The position numbers were made by a program, and so were the translations under genes. Below are positions 27,080 through 35,682 of a DNA stretch of 64,000 bases, piece by piece (position 1 is the first letter of the stretch; every line of letters begins with the position of its first letter). The stretch covers positions 1,364,001-1,428,000 of the forward strand of contig CAVYJW010000003.1 in the NCBI GenBank assembly GCA_963768945.1, given 5' to 3'. The stretch is from RYN-230 sp963768945 (GTDB lineage Bacteria; Actinomycetota; Actinomycetes; Streptosporangiales; Streptosporangiaceae). The notes beneath the pieces were generated by a model. It was not told the origin of the DNA, did no database searches, and saw only the letters and a program-made list of their open reading frames with translations.

Positions 27080-27220
27080 AGGGCCAGTATCAGCAGACGA
27101 CCATGGTGTGACACACCGCGAATTAACTGAATTAGTGACGCCATCTTGCTTGACTCGACCGCGCCACCGGAAACGGTGCGGGCGCTACGCCTGAACCCCT
27201 GCAGAGCCGATGGGAGCACG

Positions 27221-27670
27221 ATGACTGCCCGATTCCAGCTCGTCATTGACTGCAAGGACCCCGAGCTGCTTGCCCGCTTCTGGGCGGCTGCTCTGGGATA
27301 CGTGCTTGAACCACCCCCCGCAGGGTTCGCTACCTGGGACGACTGGCGGCGCGACATCGGGCTTCCCGAGAGTGAGCTGGGAATCGGCGCGGACAGCATC
27401 GTCGATCCCAGCGGTGACGGTCCCCGCATCTGGTTCCATGTGATGCCGGACGCCAAGGTGGTCAAGAACCGCCTCCACCTCGACATCCACGCCAGCGGCT
27501 TCCCCAGCCGTTCGGACCCGCTCGCCATCCGCAGGCAGCGAGTTGACGCCGAGGCCAGGCGGCTGACCGATCTCGGGGCCACGCTCACCGTAGTCATCAG
27601 CGAGGACGGCCTCGATCACTACGCGGTGGGGATGAAGGACCCCGAGGGCAACGAGTTCGATATCAACTGA
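27221..27670 (+). CDS. VOC-family (glyoxalase-like) protein
   Basis: 149 residues from ATG 27221, preceded by GGGAG. The glyoxalase-like repeat begins FQLVIDCKDPELLARFWAAA and ends with YAVGMKDPEGNEFDI, typical of actinobacterial VOC proteins. Candidate metal ligands include the His of LHLDIHA and the Glu of the last motif. The exact activity (lyase, dioxygenase or resistance protein) cannot be told. It is followed by a hairpin terminator. Confidence 0.88.
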   Translation: MTARFQLVIDCKDPELLARFWAAALGYVLEPPPAGFATWDDWRRDIGLPESELGIGADSIVDPSGDGPRIWFHVMPDAKVVKNRLHLDIHASGFPSRSDPLAIRRQRVDAEARRLTDLGATLTVVISEDGLDHYAVGMKDPEGNEFDIN

Positions 27671-27677
27671 CGCCTTC

Positions 27678-27709
27678 GCCCGCCGCGGCTCCTCGTGCCG
27701 GCGGCGGGC
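27678..27709 (+). terminator. Hairpin terminator after the VOC gene
   Basis: GCCCGCCGC and GCGGCGGGC form a perfect 9-bp stem with a 14-base loop, starting 7 bases after the stop codon. Confidence 0.65.
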
Positions 27710-27826
27710 CGCGGGACAGAGGGTCAGCCCTGGGGCGCGTGCGCTGAGCACGGGCTCAGCACGCGACGGCTGGCAGACTGCAGAGCGCGCGGCACGCGCG
27801 ACGCCCCGGGGTCGAGATCGGAGCCA

Positions 27827-28732
27827 ATGATGAAGGCAGCCCGTTTCAGCCAGTTCGGGGGTCCAGAGGTCCTCGAGATCGTGGATCTCCCCGATCCGCA
27901 TCCGGGTCCCGGCCAGATCCGGGTTGCGGTCCACGCGGCCGGCGTCAACCCGAGCGACTGGAAGAAGCGTATGGGCCTGATGGATGGGGAGCTCCCGCAG
28001 ACCATGGGCCACGAGGCGGCGGGCGTCGTCGACGAGCTCGGCGAGGGTGTTGCGGACGTGGCCGTCGGCGATCGCGTGTTCGGCTTCTCCGCCGAGGGGG
28101 CGGCCCAGGCCGAGCTGGCGGTGCTGTCCTACTACGCGCCTATCCCGCCGTCGCTCGACTTCCCCGGCGCTGCCGCGCTGCCGGCCGCCATCGAGACGGC
28201 CACCCGCGCGCTGGACCAGCTCGGCGTCGGGAGCGGCAGCACGCTGCTCATCAACGGCGCCTCCGGAAGCGTCGGCAGCGCCGCGGTCCAGCTCGCCGTG
28301 GTGCGCGGCGCGCGCGTGATCGGCACCGCCAGCCCGGCCAACCACGAGTACCTACGCTCGCTGGGGGCCGAACCCGTCGCCTACGGCGACGGCCTCGCCG
28401 AGCGGGTTCGCGCGCTCGCGCCCGACGGCGTCAACGCCGCGCTCGACGTCGCCGGGAGCGGCGTCCTTCCCGAGCTCATCGAGCTCGCGGGCGGCCCGGA
28501 GCACGTCGTGACGATCGCCGACTTCGGAGGCGCGCGGGAGCACGGGGTGACGTTCAGCAGCGGGGACACCGGCCGCGCGGTCCACGCGGTCGCCGGGATT
28601 GGCGAACTGATCGAGTCCGGGCGCTTCTCGCTCCCGGTCGCGCAGACCTTCCCGCTCGCCGAGATCGCGGAGGCGCACCGCGTCAGCGAGGACGGCCGCG
28701 TGCGCGGGAAGCTCGTACTGCTGGTCGGCTAG
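27827..28732 (+). CDS. NADP-dependent quinone-oxidoreductase-like MDR protein
   Basis: 301 residues. N-terminal GroES-like domain (FSQFGGPEVLEIVDLPDPHPGPGQI) and a Rossmann fold with the nucleotide loop INGASGSVGSAAVQLA near residue 140. The Zn-binding residues of alcohol dehydrogenases are absent, placing it with quinone oxidoreductase/zeta-crystallin-type MDR enzymes. ATG 27827 and 27830 are equally possible. The sequence from 27740 to 27826 shows no clear ribosome binding site. A more distant paralogue lies at 33609-34544. Confidence 0.9.
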   Translation: MMKAARFSQFGGPEVLEIVDLPDPHPGPGQIRVAVHAAGVNPSDWKKRMGLMDGELPQTMGHEAAGVVDELGEGVADVAVGDRVFGFSAEGAAQAELAVLSYYAPIPPSLDFPGAAALPAAIETATRALDQLGVGSGSTLLINGASGSVGSAAVQLAVVRGARVIGTASPANHEYLRSLGAEPVAYGDGLAERVRALAPDGVNAALDVAGSGVLPELIELAGGPEHVVTIADFGGAREHGVTFSSGDTGRAVHAVAGIGELIESGRFSLPVAQTFPLAEIAEAHRVSEDGRVRGKLVLLVG

Positions 28733-28780
28733 ATGCGGCCACCGCGACCGGGCGTGACCCGGCCGACGGCGCGGTTAGCG

Positions 28781-28804
28781 CCTGGCCGGCCGTGACGGGC
28801 CAGG
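28781..28804 (+). terminator. Hairpin between oxidoreductase and hydrolase genes
   Basis: CCTGGCC and GGCCAGG (7-bp stem, 10-base loop) lie 48 bases after the oxidoreductase stop codon and before the promoter region of the next gene. Confidence 0.45.
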
Positions 28805-28907
28805 GTACCGGCCAGGGTGGTTCACGGGCGCGATCGCGCGGCCCCGGGGGCGAGTGTGGATTGCGGCACAATGTTAGCCAGCGATCCCACAGTGCAGGAG
28901 GTTTCTT

Positions 28908-29660
28908 GTGAATGCCACTGATGAGCAAACTGGCGTCAGGCCGACGATCGTGCTGGTGCACGGCGCCTTCGCCGATGCGTCCAGCTGGAACGGCGTCATC
29001 GAGCGGCTGCAACAGCAGGGCTACACCGTCATCGCCCTGGCCAATCCGCTGCGCGGCCTGGCAGCCGATTCCGCCTACACCGCCAGCCTGCTCAACCAGA
29101 TCGACGGCCCGATACTGCTGGCCGGGCACTCCTACGCCGGCGCGGTCATCACCAACGCCGCGACCAGCGCCCCGAACGTCGTCGGCCTGGTCTACATAGC
29201 CGCCTTCGCCACCGATGACGGCGAAAACCTGAACGATGTCGAGAGCGGCTCCAAGGACAGCATCCTGGGCACGGCCCTGGTGCAGTACCACTATCCGTCC
29301 CGACCGGATGGGGAGACCTCGGTCGAGCTCGCGGTCAACCCCGCGCTGTTCCGTGAGGCCTTCGCTGCCGACCTGCCCCCGGAGACCACCGCGCTGATGG
29401 CCGCCACCCAGCGCCCTACCGCCACGGCGGCGTTCAGCGAAGCCTCCGGACCGCCCGCATGGCGGAAGCTGCCGTCCTGGACGGTGGTCGCCACCGGCGA
29501 CAAGGCCGCCGGCGCCGACGTCATTCGGTCTCAGGCTCAGCGGGCGGGCGCCGACATCACTGAGGTCGAGGGCTCGCACGTGATCATGATCTCGCAGCCG
29601 CAGGCGGTCACCGACGTCATCCTGACCGCGGCCCGGGCCGTCGCTGACGCACACCGGTAG
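28908..29660 (+). CDS. Alpha/beta hydrolase (cytoplasmic paralogue)
   Basis: 250 residues from GTG 28908 with a strong AGGAGG 7 bases upstream. It has the oxyanion motif VLVHGAFADASSW, nucleophile elbow GHSYAG and catalytic His in GSHVIMISQP. It is close to the secreted hydrolase at 13068-13919 over its whole length but has no signal peptide. It is followed after 6 bases by another hydrolase gene, suggesting an operon. Substrate unknown. Confidence 0.9.
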   Translation: MNATDEQTGVRPTIVLVHGAFADASSWNGVIERLQQQGYTVIALANPLRGLAADSAYTASLLNQIDGPILLAGHSYAGAVITNAATSAPNVVGLVYIAAFATDDGENLNDVESGSKDSILGTALVQYHYPSRPDGETSVELAVNPALFREAFAADLPPETTALMAATQRPTATAAFSEASGPPAWRKLPSWTVVATGDKAAGADVIRSQAQRAGADITEVEGSHVIMISQPQAVTDVILTAARAVADAHR

Positions 29661-29666
29661 ACGACG

Positions 29667-30626
29667 ATGAACACCGCACCGAAGATGAGCGCGACGGATA
29701 CGTCAACGATGAAGCCAGGGACGAGCACGCCGTTCGGCGCGCTGAAGCAGGTCGACGCAGGCCTGCTGAGCGTCGGATACGCCGAAGCCGGCCCTGCTGA
29801 TGGCCCGGCGGTACTTCTCCTGCACGGCTGGCCCTACGACATTCACAGCTTTGCCGATGTCACCCCAGTGCTGGCCTCGGCGGGCTACCGCGTCGTCGTC
29901 CCGTTCGTCCGCGGCTACGGGACCACCAGCTTCCTGTCCGACAACACGCTCCGGAACGGCCAGCAAGCAGCCCTGGCGGCCGATGTCATCGCGCTGATGG
30001 ATGCGCTCGGGATCGAAAAGGCCATCCTGGCCGGCTTCGATTGGGGGGCCCGGTCGGCTGACGTCGTCGCGGCGCTGTGGCCGGACCGCTGCAAGGCCCT
30101 GGTCTCGGTGAGCGGGTACCTGATCGGCAGCCAGGCCGCCGGCCAGGCGCCGCTGCCGCCGCAGGCCGAGCTCGCCTGGTGGTACCAGTTCTACTTCGCC
30201 ACCGACCGCGGCCAGGCCGGCTACGGGAAGTACCGGCGCGAGTTCAGCAAGCTCATCTGGCGGCTCGCCTCGCCTAAATGGGCTTTCGACGACGCTACGT
30301 TCGCGCGCAGTGCGGCCGCCTTCGATAACCCGGATCACGTCGCGATCGTGATCCACAACTACCGCTGGCGGCTCGGCCTGGGCGCAGGTGAATCGCGATA
30401 CGACGACCTGGAGCGCCAGCTCGCCGGCTTTCCGGCCATCACCGTGCCCACCATCACCCTGGAGGGAGACGCCAACGGCGCGCCGCACCCGGACGCCAGC
30501 GCCTACGCCAGCAAATTCACCGGCAAGTACGAGCACCGGGTCATCGAGGGCGGCATCGGACACAACCTGCCGCAAGAGGCTCCGCAGGCTTTCGCCGAAG
30601 CCATCATCGACGCCGACAGCTACTGA
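29667..30626 (+). CDS. Alpha/beta hydrolase, epoxide hydrolase/haloalkane dehalogenase-like
   Basis: 319 residues. After a variable N-terminus it shows VLLLHGWPYDIHSF (oxyanion), then AGFDWGARSADVV, where the nucleophile is Asp in GFDWG as in epoxide hydrolases and dehalogenases, a cap region (about 155-235), and the catalytic His in EGGIGHNLPQEAP. Asp as nucleophile distinguishes it from its Ser-type neighbours. It begins 6 bases after the preceding hydrolase gene and is followed by a very strong hairpin. Confidence 0.88.
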   Translation: MNTAPKMSATDTSTMKPGTSTPFGALKQVDAGLLSVGYAEAGPADGPAVLLLHGWPYDIHSFADVTPVLASAGYRVVVPFVRGYGTTSFLSDNTLRNGQQAALAADVIALMDALGIEKAILAGFDWGARSADVVAALWPDRCKALVSVSGYLIGSQAAGQAPLPPQAELAWWYQFYFATDRGQAGYGKYRREFSKLIWRLASPKWAFDDATFARSAAAFDNPDHVAIVIHNYRWRLGLGAGESRYDDLERQLAGFPAITVPTITLEGDANGAPHPDASAYASKFTGKYEHRVIEGGIGHNLPQEAPQAFAEAIIDADSY

Positions 30627-30716
30627 CCGGTGAAGATCACGCCGCCACGCCCGAGCACGGTTCCGGATGTGCACGCAGTCTGAACGAGCGCTGTATGGCG
30701 AAGATCATGGAAGGGA

Positions 30717-30748
30717 TCCCAGGCAGGCCAGCCCTGGCCTGCCTGGGA
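30717..30748. terminator. Perfect 15-bp hairpin between convergent genes
   Basis: TCCCAGGCAGGCCAG, two loop bases, then its exact reverse complement. It lies between the ends of the plus-strand hydrolase gene (30626) and the minus-strand EVE gene (30819), a likely bidirectional terminator. The 2-base loop makes it nearly a perfect cruciform-forming palindrome. Confidence 0.75.
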
Positions 30749-30818
30749 CACAGGCGCCGCCGCAGTATGCGAAACGACAGCCGTCCCGTCGTACTGTGCG
30801 AACACCCAGTAGTACGAC

Positions 30819-31313
30819 TCAAGTCCGCCCCAGACCAACTCCGCCAGTTGCCGTTCCACCGCCGGCGAAAGGGTGAGCTTTCTCATCCGACCGGGGTAGG
30901 GCCACCAGCCGCGGGGCGGCTCGTTCGGATAGTGTCGCCGCGATGTCAGGGGGTACCGGCACGTTCGAGCCCTGGAAACCATGAAACGGCCGGAACGACC
31001 CGAGCGTCGCGTCGTCGAGCAGTTCGGACCTGAGCAGGGGCGGCCTGATGCAGTAGTTGACCCGGATGTCCGTCCGCCACCGGGCATACGGCGGTTCGCC
31101 CGGCTGGAGGGGGTGCTCATACGTGGCGGACACGATCGTCGCGACGTAGTAGATGCCCGGGTGATGCGGCCCCGTCTCCTGCATCCAGACGCGATCGCCG
31201 ACCGCCATCCGGTCCCGGTACCGGGGCGTGCCCCACCACCGCTCTGGCGAGGCAGCGATGCTGGCGTCGAGGTCGTGCTCCCGCGCGCTGGCCTGAAAGA
31301 TCCAGTCAGCCAT
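30819..31313 (-). CDS. EVE-domain protein
   Basis: 164 residues. The EVE (PUA-like) fold is seen from the start WIFQASAREHDLD through WWGTPRYRDRMAVGDRVWMQETG to a final RPFHGFQGSNVPV. EVE domains bind modified bases in DNA or RNA and are often fused to restriction or defence enzymes, but this copy is stand-alone. ATG 31313 has AAGGGGG just upstream and the fold begins there; the GTG at 31328 is not needed. The last about 40 residues are Ala/Gly-rich and probably disordered. Confidence 0.85.
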   Translation of the reverse strand: MADWIFQASAREHDLDASIAASPERWWGTPRYRDRMAVGDRVWMQETGPHHPGIYYVATIVSATYEHPLQPGEPPYARWRTDIRVNYCIRPPLLRSELLDDATLGSFRPFHGFQGSNVPVPPDIAATLSERAAPRLVALPRSDEKAHPFAGGGTATGGVGLGRT

Positions 31314-31441
31314 CTGTCCCCCTTCCACTGAGGCTGTCAGACTGCTCCCGTCCCGTAATTGTCCCGAATGGCGGTGGTTCTACGGAAGCCTCGGCTGGAG
31401 ACTCAACGCCGACCGCTCCGCCGGTGACAGCTTCCGCCTGG

Positions 31442-32344
31442 TTAGTGGACCCGGGCCCGCAGGAACGTCCCGATTTGGTCGGTGGCCTGGGCTGCCTCGG
31501 GGGTGCCGAGCATGATCGGGTAGACGTGGGGCAGGCCCTCGCCGATGTGCAGGGTGACGTCGACCCCGGCTTCGGCTGCTGCGGCGGCGAGGCGCTCGGA
31601 ATCGCTGAGCAGCAGGTCGGCCGTGCCTACCTGGATAAGCAGCGGCGGGAGCCCGGACAGTGAGGCGAACAGCGGCGACGCCAGGGGCGTCTTAGGGTCC
31701 GCCCCGGCCAGGTAGCCCGAGGCGAGCTGGCGGAGCATGGCGGGGGTGGAGAAAGGATCCTGATCGGCGCGCTCGGTCATCGAGGCCCCCGAGCTGGTCA
31801 GATCCACCGTCGGGGACATCAGCGCGGCGGCCGCCGGCAATGCCTCCCCGGCATCACGCGTGGCCAGGAGCAGGGCGACGGCGAGCCCTCCGCCGGCCGA
31901 GTCGCCGGCCACCGCTATTGATGGTGCGCTCAGGTCCTGGCCGGTGCGGAGCCAGCGCCATGCGGCCAGGACGTCGTCGATGGCGGCGGGGAAGGGATGC
32001 TCGGGGGCCAGCCGGTACTCAGGGAACAGCACCCGCATCCCGCTGGCCCGCCCCAGCCGGGCGGCCAGCTCGCCGTCGCTGCGTAGCGACCCGAGCTCAT
32101 AACCCCCGCCGTGCAGGAACAGCAGCACCCGGCCGGTGTCGGTTCCCGGGGCGGTGAGCCAGTGGGCGGGCACCCCGCCCGCGGTCACCTCCCTCACCAG
32201 CACGTCATCAGGCAGCGGATGAAGGCGGCCGGCGGGCGCGAAGGCGGCGCGGCGCTCTTCCAGCGTCGGCGGGGCCTGGCTGGCACTGGCCTTCTGCCGG
32301 TCCCTCAAGGCGTGGATCAGGTCCTGCATGGCCTGGCTTGGCAT
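31442..32344 (-). CDS. Alpha/beta hydrolase of the hormone-sensitive-lipase family
   Basis: 300 residues. Hallmarks of the HSL/acetyl-hydrolase family are present: the oxyanion motif FLHGGGYELGS, nucleophile elbow GDSAGGG, Asp in VGTADLLLSDSE and His in GLPHVYPIM. The start ATG 32344 is chosen because GAGGAG lies 9 bases upstream. The longer version to 32458 has a Pro/Arg-rich, non-family extension. It is an esterase or lipase acting on small esters; the natural substrate is unknown. Confidence 0.9.
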   Translation of the reverse strand: MPSQAMQDLIHALRDRQKASASQAPPTLEERRAAFAPAGRLHPLPDDVLVREVTAGGVPAHWLTAPGTDTGRVLLFLHGGGYELGSLRSDGELAARLGRASGMRVLFPEYRLAPEHPFPAAIDDVLAAWRWLRTGQDLSAPSIAVAGDSAGGGLAVALLLATRDAGEALPAAAALMSPTVDLTSSGASMTERADQDPFSTPAMLRQLASGYLAGADPKTPLASPLFASLSGLPPLLIQVGTADLLLSDSERLAAAAAEAGVDVTLHIGEGLPHVYPIMLGTPEAAQATDQIGTFLRARVH

Positions 32345-32521
32345 GTCGGCGTCTCCTCTGGCCTGGGCTGCCCGGCTGATTCCGCGTGGATGGCGCTTCG
32401 GCGGCCGGTCAGGCTGCCGGCGCTTCGGCCGATTGCTCCTGACAATCACCCGTGCCATCCCTGACGACCGCGTTGCGGCACCTCTGCCGCCGCGAGCTAC
32501 GCCGAGGCGGCGGCGCCCTGA

Positions 32522-33043
32522 CTAGCCAGTGACGGTCTCCTCGTCCGCGAACACCTCGCTGAGCCGCCCGGTGCTGACGTCATAGACAAACCCCCTGACG
32601 GGGACCTCCGGCGAGATCCACGGATGTGACCTGGCCTTCTGGATCTGCTCCCTGGTGTTCGCCTCGGCATCGGTGAAGCTGTAGAACCTGGCCGGCGCAA
32701 TCGGCGACCGCCCGGTCTCCTTGCGGAGCCGGTCCTCAAACTCGCTGTCGGTGAACCTGAGCATGCCGCAGTCGGTGTGATTGATGATCATTATCTCCCG
32801 GCTGCCCAGCAGCCTGGTCGAGAGAACCAGCGACCGGACCGCGTCGTCGTCGATCACGGTGCCGAAGTTCCTGATCATGTCGACATCGGCAGCGGCGAGA
32901 CCCAGCATCTGCTCGATGCTGGTTAGCCGGGGATCCGCACAGGTGACGATCGCGATCTTGGGCGCCGGCGGCCCCCCGCGGCTGGGATCGTAGTCGTTGG
33001 CGATGGTCGCGTTGGCGCTCAGCGCCTCGTCGATCAAACTCAT
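32522..33043 (-). CDS. Beta-class carbonic anhydrase
   Basis: 173 residues. Zinc ligands are visible as Cys35 with Asp37 (CADPRL), His89 and Cys92 (HTDCGM), the beta-CA pattern of the short actinobacterial type. It catalyses CO2/bicarbonate interconversion in the cytoplasm. ATG 33043 is preceded by AGAAGGAGAAAG, a strong ribosome binding site. It lies 177 bases upstream of the HSL-type hydrolase on the same strand. Confidence 0.93.
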   Translation of the reverse strand: MSLIDEALSANATIANDYDPSRGGPPAPKIAIVTCADPRLTSIEQMLGLAAADVDMIRNFGTVIDDDAVRSLVLSTRLLGSREIMIINHTDCGMLRFTDSEFEDRLRKETGRSPIAPARFYSFTDAEANTREQIQKARSHPWISPEVPVRGFVYDVSTGRLSEVFADEETVTG

Positions 33044-33206
33044 GACCTTTCTCCTTCTCCTCGGGCGTGCCATCTCCCAGTCCCGTCACGACCAGCCTAG
33101 TGAGCTTCCCGTCGGCACGTTCAGGCTGAGCCCGTCCATGGCCACGCTGCCCTCCGGGCACTCCCTCGTTACCTGCTCGAAAGTGGTCGCAGCCGGGCCC
33201 CTCTGG

Positions 33207-33440
33207 TTATCGGCAGGCCGGCATTGGTCTCAGGGTCACGCTCGGGGTCGGGCCGTCGCGCCCGTGTATGTCCCTGGCCGCTACCCTGGCCTGCCGGCCA
33301 GAACGCCGCGGCCAGCTCTTTACGATCCGCGCCACGAAGCCGGACAAGGACCCGCCCAGCACAGCCGCCGCGCTGATCAGGACCACTCGGCGGGCTAGGC
33401 CCGCCGCCGCGGCGCGTGCCCGGCGCGCGATGATCATGAC
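33207..33440 (-). CDS. Possible small membrane protein (weak)
   Basis: A 77-codon reading from ATG 33440: basic N-terminus, one hydrophobic segment (VVLISAAAVLGGSLSGFVA, about 19-37), then a basic, low-complexity tail. No good ribosome binding site precedes it, but the region 33044-33608 otherwise holds no gene. The rest of this spacer has no convincing ORF. It may be a real single-pass peptide or chance. Confidence 0.25.
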   Translation of the reverse strand, partial: VMIIARRARAAAAGLARRVVLISAAAVLGGSLSGFVARIVKSWPRRSGRQARVAARDIHGRDGPTPSVTLRPMPACR

Positions 33441-33545
33441 ATGAAGGCTGGCCGCCTGTCGCTGATCCCCCGGCCGGTCGCGGTCGCCGAGGTGATCATC
33501 AAGGCTGCCTGGGCGACCAGCTAGCCCGGGGCCGGGTCCCTCGCT

Positions 33546-33575
33546 GCCGGCCCGGGTGGCGCCGCCCGGGCCGGC
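33546..33575. terminator. Perfect 11-bp hairpin upstream of the MDR gene
   Basis: GCCGGCCCGGG, 8 loop bases, then the exact reverse complement. It ends 33 bases before the ATG at 33609, so it lies either before the promoter or in the 5' leader of the oxidoreductase gene, where it could attenuate expression. Confidence 0.55.
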
Positions 33576-33608
33576 GGGTATGAACACCGTGACTCCGGGG
33601 AAAGGCGG

Positions 33609-34544
33609 ATGATCACCATGCGGGCAGCCGGAGTGCGCGAGCTCAACGGCGACATACGGTCCCTGGACCTGCCCGAGCCCCGCGCGCCGCGGGCCGGCGA
33701 GGTACTGATCGAGGTCCGCGCGGCCGGGGTCGGGAACTGGGACGAGTACGTGCGGACCGGGGGGTGGGACACCGGCACCCAGCCGCCCATGGCGCTGGGC
33801 GTGGAGGCCGCCGGAGTCATCACGGCGACAGGCCCGGACGGCGGCGGCTTTACGCCCGGCGACCGCGTGACCACCCACTCGCTGCCGCTGCGGGGCCAGG
33901 GCACCTGGGCTGAGTGCCTGCTGGCCGCGGCGGCAGACACCGCGCCGCTGCCGCAGGGAGCGGCCTGGGCCGACGCCGCGGCCCTGCCGGTCCCGGCGCT
34001 GGCCGCCGACCAGGCCCTGCGCGCGGCCGGCGTAGCGGCCGGGCAGACTGTGCTCGTGCACGGAGCGGGCGGAGTGACCGGCGGCCTGCTGGTCCAGCTC
34101 GGGGCGCGGGCCGGCGCGGAGGTTATCGCGACCGGCAGCCCGGCTGGCGCGGCGCGGATCGCCGCACTGGGCGCCCGCCATGTCCTGGACTATCACGATC
34201 CCTCGTGGCCAGAACAGGCCTGGTCGCTGACTCACGGCGGCGTGGACGCGGCCGTTAATGCCGCACGTGACGGCGCCGCCGCTGCGCTGCGGGCGGTCGG
34301 GCACGGCGGCGCGCTGGCCACGATCACCGGCGACCCGCCGGGCGCGCAGCGCGGGATCAGCGTGACAGCGGTCCAGGTGGTCCCGGACGGTCCGCGGCTG
34401 GCCGGGCTGGCCCGGCTGCTGGCCGCAGGCGCGATCAGCCTGACGGCGCAGGTCCGGTACCCGCTGGACCAGGGCGCCGCAGCGCTGGCCCGGGTCCAGG
34501 CGGGCACGCACGGCATGGCCGTGGTGATCGAGCCCGGCGGGTAG
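33609..34544 (+). CDS. MDR-family NADP-dependent oxidoreductase
   Basis: 311 residues. GroES-like N-terminal domain (LPEPRAPRAGEVLIEVRAAGV) and cofactor loop VHGAGGVTGGLLVQLGA near residue 143. No structural or catalytic zinc cysteines are present, so it is of the quinone-oxidoreductase type. The start ATG 33609 has GGGGAAAGG upstream; ATG 33618 is an alternative. It is distantly related to the protein at 27827-28732. Substrate unknown. Confidence 0.9.
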   Translation: MITMRAAGVRELNGDIRSLDLPEPRAPRAGEVLIEVRAAGVGNWDEYVRTGGWDTGTQPPMALGVEAAGVITATGPDGGGFTPGDRVTTHSLPLRGQGTWAECLLAAAADTAPLPQGAAWADAAALPVPALAADQALRAAGVAAGQTVLVHGAGGVTGGLLVQLGARAGAEVIATGSPAGAARIAALGARHVLDYHDPSWPEQAWSLTHGGVDAAVNAARDGAAAALRAVGHGGALATITGDPPGAQRGISVTAVQVVPDGPRLAGLARLLAAGAISLTAQVRYPLDQGAAALARVQAGTHGMAVVIEPGG

Positions 34545-34552
34545 CCCAGCAG

Positions 34553-34568
34553 GATGCGCTAGCGCATC
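34553..34568. repeat. Perfect 16-bp palindrome after the oxidoreductase gene
   Basis: GATGCGCT-AGCGCATC, with no spacer, starts 8 bases after the stop codon of the MDR gene. A loop-less palindrome is better suited to protein binding than to termination. It also marks the border of the decayed zone that follows. Confidence 0.5.
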
Positions 34569-34702
34569 AGGTCGCTCGACTCAAGCCCGGGGCCGCGCGG
34601 CGGGTGATTGCCCGCGCGGTGCTTCGGGGCCGGGTCACCGAGGTGGCGAGCAGGTCCGGGATGAGGCCGGGTTCGAGAGCGGTGTGCTGGTGCGGCTGAC
34701 AG

Positions 34703-34830
34703 TGCATCTGATCACGATCCGCGACAGCGGTCTCATGCTCCTCGCACGACAGAACGTTCTCAGCAGGGCGCTTCAGCGAGAAGACATGCCGCCCGTCAAC
34801 GGTACGCAGGCGGCAAAAGGCACCCCGCAC
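34703..34830 (-). pseudogene. Fragment of a CYTH-domain gene (partial duplicate)
   Basis: About 128 bases match, at roughly nine of ten positions by eye, bases 48764-48891 inside the intact CYTH gene at 48496-49038. In the minus frame it encodes RLRTVDGRHVFSLKRPAENV and CEEHETAVADRDQMHC, the same as the intact protein's residues around 50-92 with few changes. The homology stops abruptly on both sides and the frame runs into unrelated sequence to 34567. It is a non-functional duplicate left by recombination. Confidence 0.8.
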
Positions 34831-34899
34831 CTTGGGACTGTCCGCGGATTCCGTTGGCCTGCGGCGATCCGTCAGGCGCTCAGTTGTGCTAACCGGCGG

Positions 34900-35682
34900 C
34901 TAGCCACCAGGCTCATCAGCAGCAGCGGAGCGCAACATTGCGGCCGTGGCCAGCACGAAGCTGACCGCATCAGAAGCCGGTGGCTGGTCCGGTTCGATGC
35001 CGCGCTGCTGGGCCAGTGCGCGCTCTATTACATCCGCTGGGCCAGTGCCGCGGCTGAGCGCAGCCTTCCCGCCCGCGATCTTCGACACGATCTGCTGGTC
35101 GGTCAGGTAGATCAGCGCCCGGCAGGCGTTGAGCACCGCATAGGCCTCCGGCGCATGCTCGATTCCCCAGCCAAGCTCCCCGGCGAGATAGTCAAGGATC
35201 GCGCGGCATGGCACGACGCCGATCAGGTCCTGCGGCGGAGGGCCGCACACCGGCCATCCAGCGGCCCGGCAGACCGCGTAATGCATCAGCAGGTCAGGAT
35301 CTCCCACTGACGGGCTGTCTGGCCGAACCGTCCGGCCAGGCGTGCCCGGACGGGCCGCGACATGCAGCACGAACGGCCACGGGGGCGCGGGCTGCCGGGC
35401 CTGCGCCACGGTGACCACGCTGCACTCCAGTTCCCGGCCCGGGCATCGGCCTGCGCCCTCACAGAGAACCTCGCCCATCCGAGTCACGGCCGCGCTGCTG
35501 ACGCCATCCGCAGCCACGAACAGCATGTCCACGTCACTGCGGCCTGGCACCCAGCCGCCCAGCGCAGCCGACCCGTGCAGGTATGCCGCCTGGAGCACGC
35601 CATCAGGCATCACCATCAGCTGGCCGGTCAGCGCCCGGGCATAGGCAACCACCCTGCCTGGAGGCTGTGCGCTGCTGTCCAT
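34900..35682 (-). CDS. Aminoglycoside-adenylyltransferase-like nucleotidyltransferase
   Basis: 260 residues. The N-terminal nucleotidyltransferase motif reads LHGSAALGGWVPGRSDVDML (GS-x-...-SDxD, near residues 36-53). A helical C-terminal domain resembles ANT(3'')/ANT(9)-type enzymes (RALIYLTDQQIVSKIAGG). It would transfer AMP from ATP to a small molecule such as an aminoglycoside; the real acceptor is not known. ATG 35682 is preceded by GAAGGG, and the upstream in-frame extension to 35886 is low-complexity. It follows a probably unrelated fragment region. Confidence 0.82.
   Translation of the reverse strand: MDSSAQPPGRVVAYARALTGQLMVMPDGVLQAAYLHGSAALGGWVPGRSDVDMLFVAADGVSSAAVTRMGEVLCEGAGRCPGRELECSVVTVAQARQPAPPWPFVLHVAARPGTPGRTVRPDSPSVGDPDLLMHYAVCRAAGWPVCGPPPQDLIGVVPCRAILDYLAGELGWGIEHAPEAYAVLNACRALIYLTDQQIVSKIAGGKAALSRGTGPADVIERALAQQRGIEPDQPPASDAVSFVLATAAMLRSAAADEPGG

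Noticed and set aside
33441..33524. 27-codon plus-strand ORF (MKAGRLSLIPRP...)
   Set aside because: No ribosome binding site and too short to judge; overlaps the start region of another doubtful ORF.
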